Source: Pelagibacteraceae bacterium AG-426-G09
Lineage (GTDB): Bacteria > Pseudomonadota > Alphaproteobacteria > Pelagibacterales > Pelagibacteraceae
Assembly: GCA_003210075.1 (NCBI GenBank)
Contig: QCNR01000002.1
Location: forward strand, 19,811-83,810
DNA: 64,000 bases
Direction: 5' to 3'
Shown here: one piece after another, positions 63,991 through 64,000 of the stretch
Position numbering within the stretch: the first letter of the stretch is position 1
Layout of the letters: each line of letters opens with the position of its first letter
Notes under the pieces: model-generated
The model's input: the letters and a program-made list of their open reading frames with translations, nothing else
Databases searched by the model: none
What the model was told of the DNA's origin: nothing
Translations under genes and position numbers: made by a program

Positions 63991-64000
63991 TTAAATATTT

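Overview
The window is very A+T-rich, densely packed bacterial DNA. It has no rRNA, tRNA, insertion sequence, prophage or CRISPR array that I can see. Tiny intergenic gaps, one-base and four-base gene overlaps, osmolyte and amino-acid ABC transporters, an N-methylglutamate/gamma-glutamylmethylamide methylamine gene set next to an ammonium transporter, and the ilvC-leuA-mreBCD-mrdA-rodA order all point to a streamlined marine alphaproteobacterium of the SAR11 clade (Candidatus Pelagibacter or a close relative). That assignment is from gene content and is not database-verified.

Layout. (1) 1-9.4 kb, plus strand: methylamine/ammonia nitrogen block. It holds partial gmaS, mgsABC, a Lys-rich unknown, amt, a small membrane protein, a terminator, a 52-aa membrane microprotein, a type III glutamine synthetase (glnT), a diaminopropionate ammonia-lyase and a Trp-rich unknown. 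(2) 9.4-15.3 kb, minus strand: a compact operon of a CsaA-like tRNA-binding protein, a LysE exporter, aconitase, a TPR protein, BamB and a cupin, divergent from argE across only 23 bp. (3) 16.5-20.7 kb, minus: ureohydrolase (agmatinase family), aldehyde dehydrogenase and an NCS1 permease whose upstream region carries a 26-bp-period repeat. (4) 20.7-24.3 kb: a secreted zincin plus membrane cyclophilin pair (+) overlapping tail-to-tail with a fused hydroxyacyl-CoA dehydrogenase/enoyl-CoA hydratase (-). (5) 24.3-30.8 kb, minus: EutA-like and DoeA-like (ectoine-hydrolase type) enzymes followed by a PotA-D-B-C polyamine-type ABC transporter. (6) 30.8-35.8 kb, plus: a structured leader, then a flavin monooxygenase, DUF1185 protein, alpha/beta hydrolase, aldehyde dehydrogenase and DMT transporter, which looks like an uncharacterised catabolic pathway. 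(7) 35.9-50.2 kb: two complete branched-chain/amino-acid (Liv) ABC systems, a ProC-like protein, AzlCD exporter, an outer-membrane barrel, a pentapeptide protein and a second LysE exporter. (8) 50.2-55.8 kb: small redox proteins (TlpA-like, glutaredoxin, MsrB) and a dadA-DMT-hydroxyacid dehydrogenase-HDAC-like operon. (9) 55.8-64 kb, minus: ilvC, leuA and the rod-shape/elongasome genes mreB, mreC, mreD, mrdA, rodA.

How it works together. Most genes handle scavenging of small dissolved nitrogenous compounds: methylamine, ammonium, amino acids, polyamine- or ectoine-like compounds and guanidino compounds. Carbon goes into the TCA cycle and nitrogen into glutamate. Regulatory signals readable from sequence include intrinsic hairpins placed between highly expressed solute-binding or barrel genes and the following genes, a candidate SD-sequestering leader before the monooxygenase operon, a repeated pseudo-palindrome before the NCS1 gene, and an 11-bp inverted repeat between lysE and a TIGR03643 gene. 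The best candidates for something undescribed are the 30.8-35.8 kb monooxygenase operon with its leader and the EutA/DoeA-Pot operon beside it.
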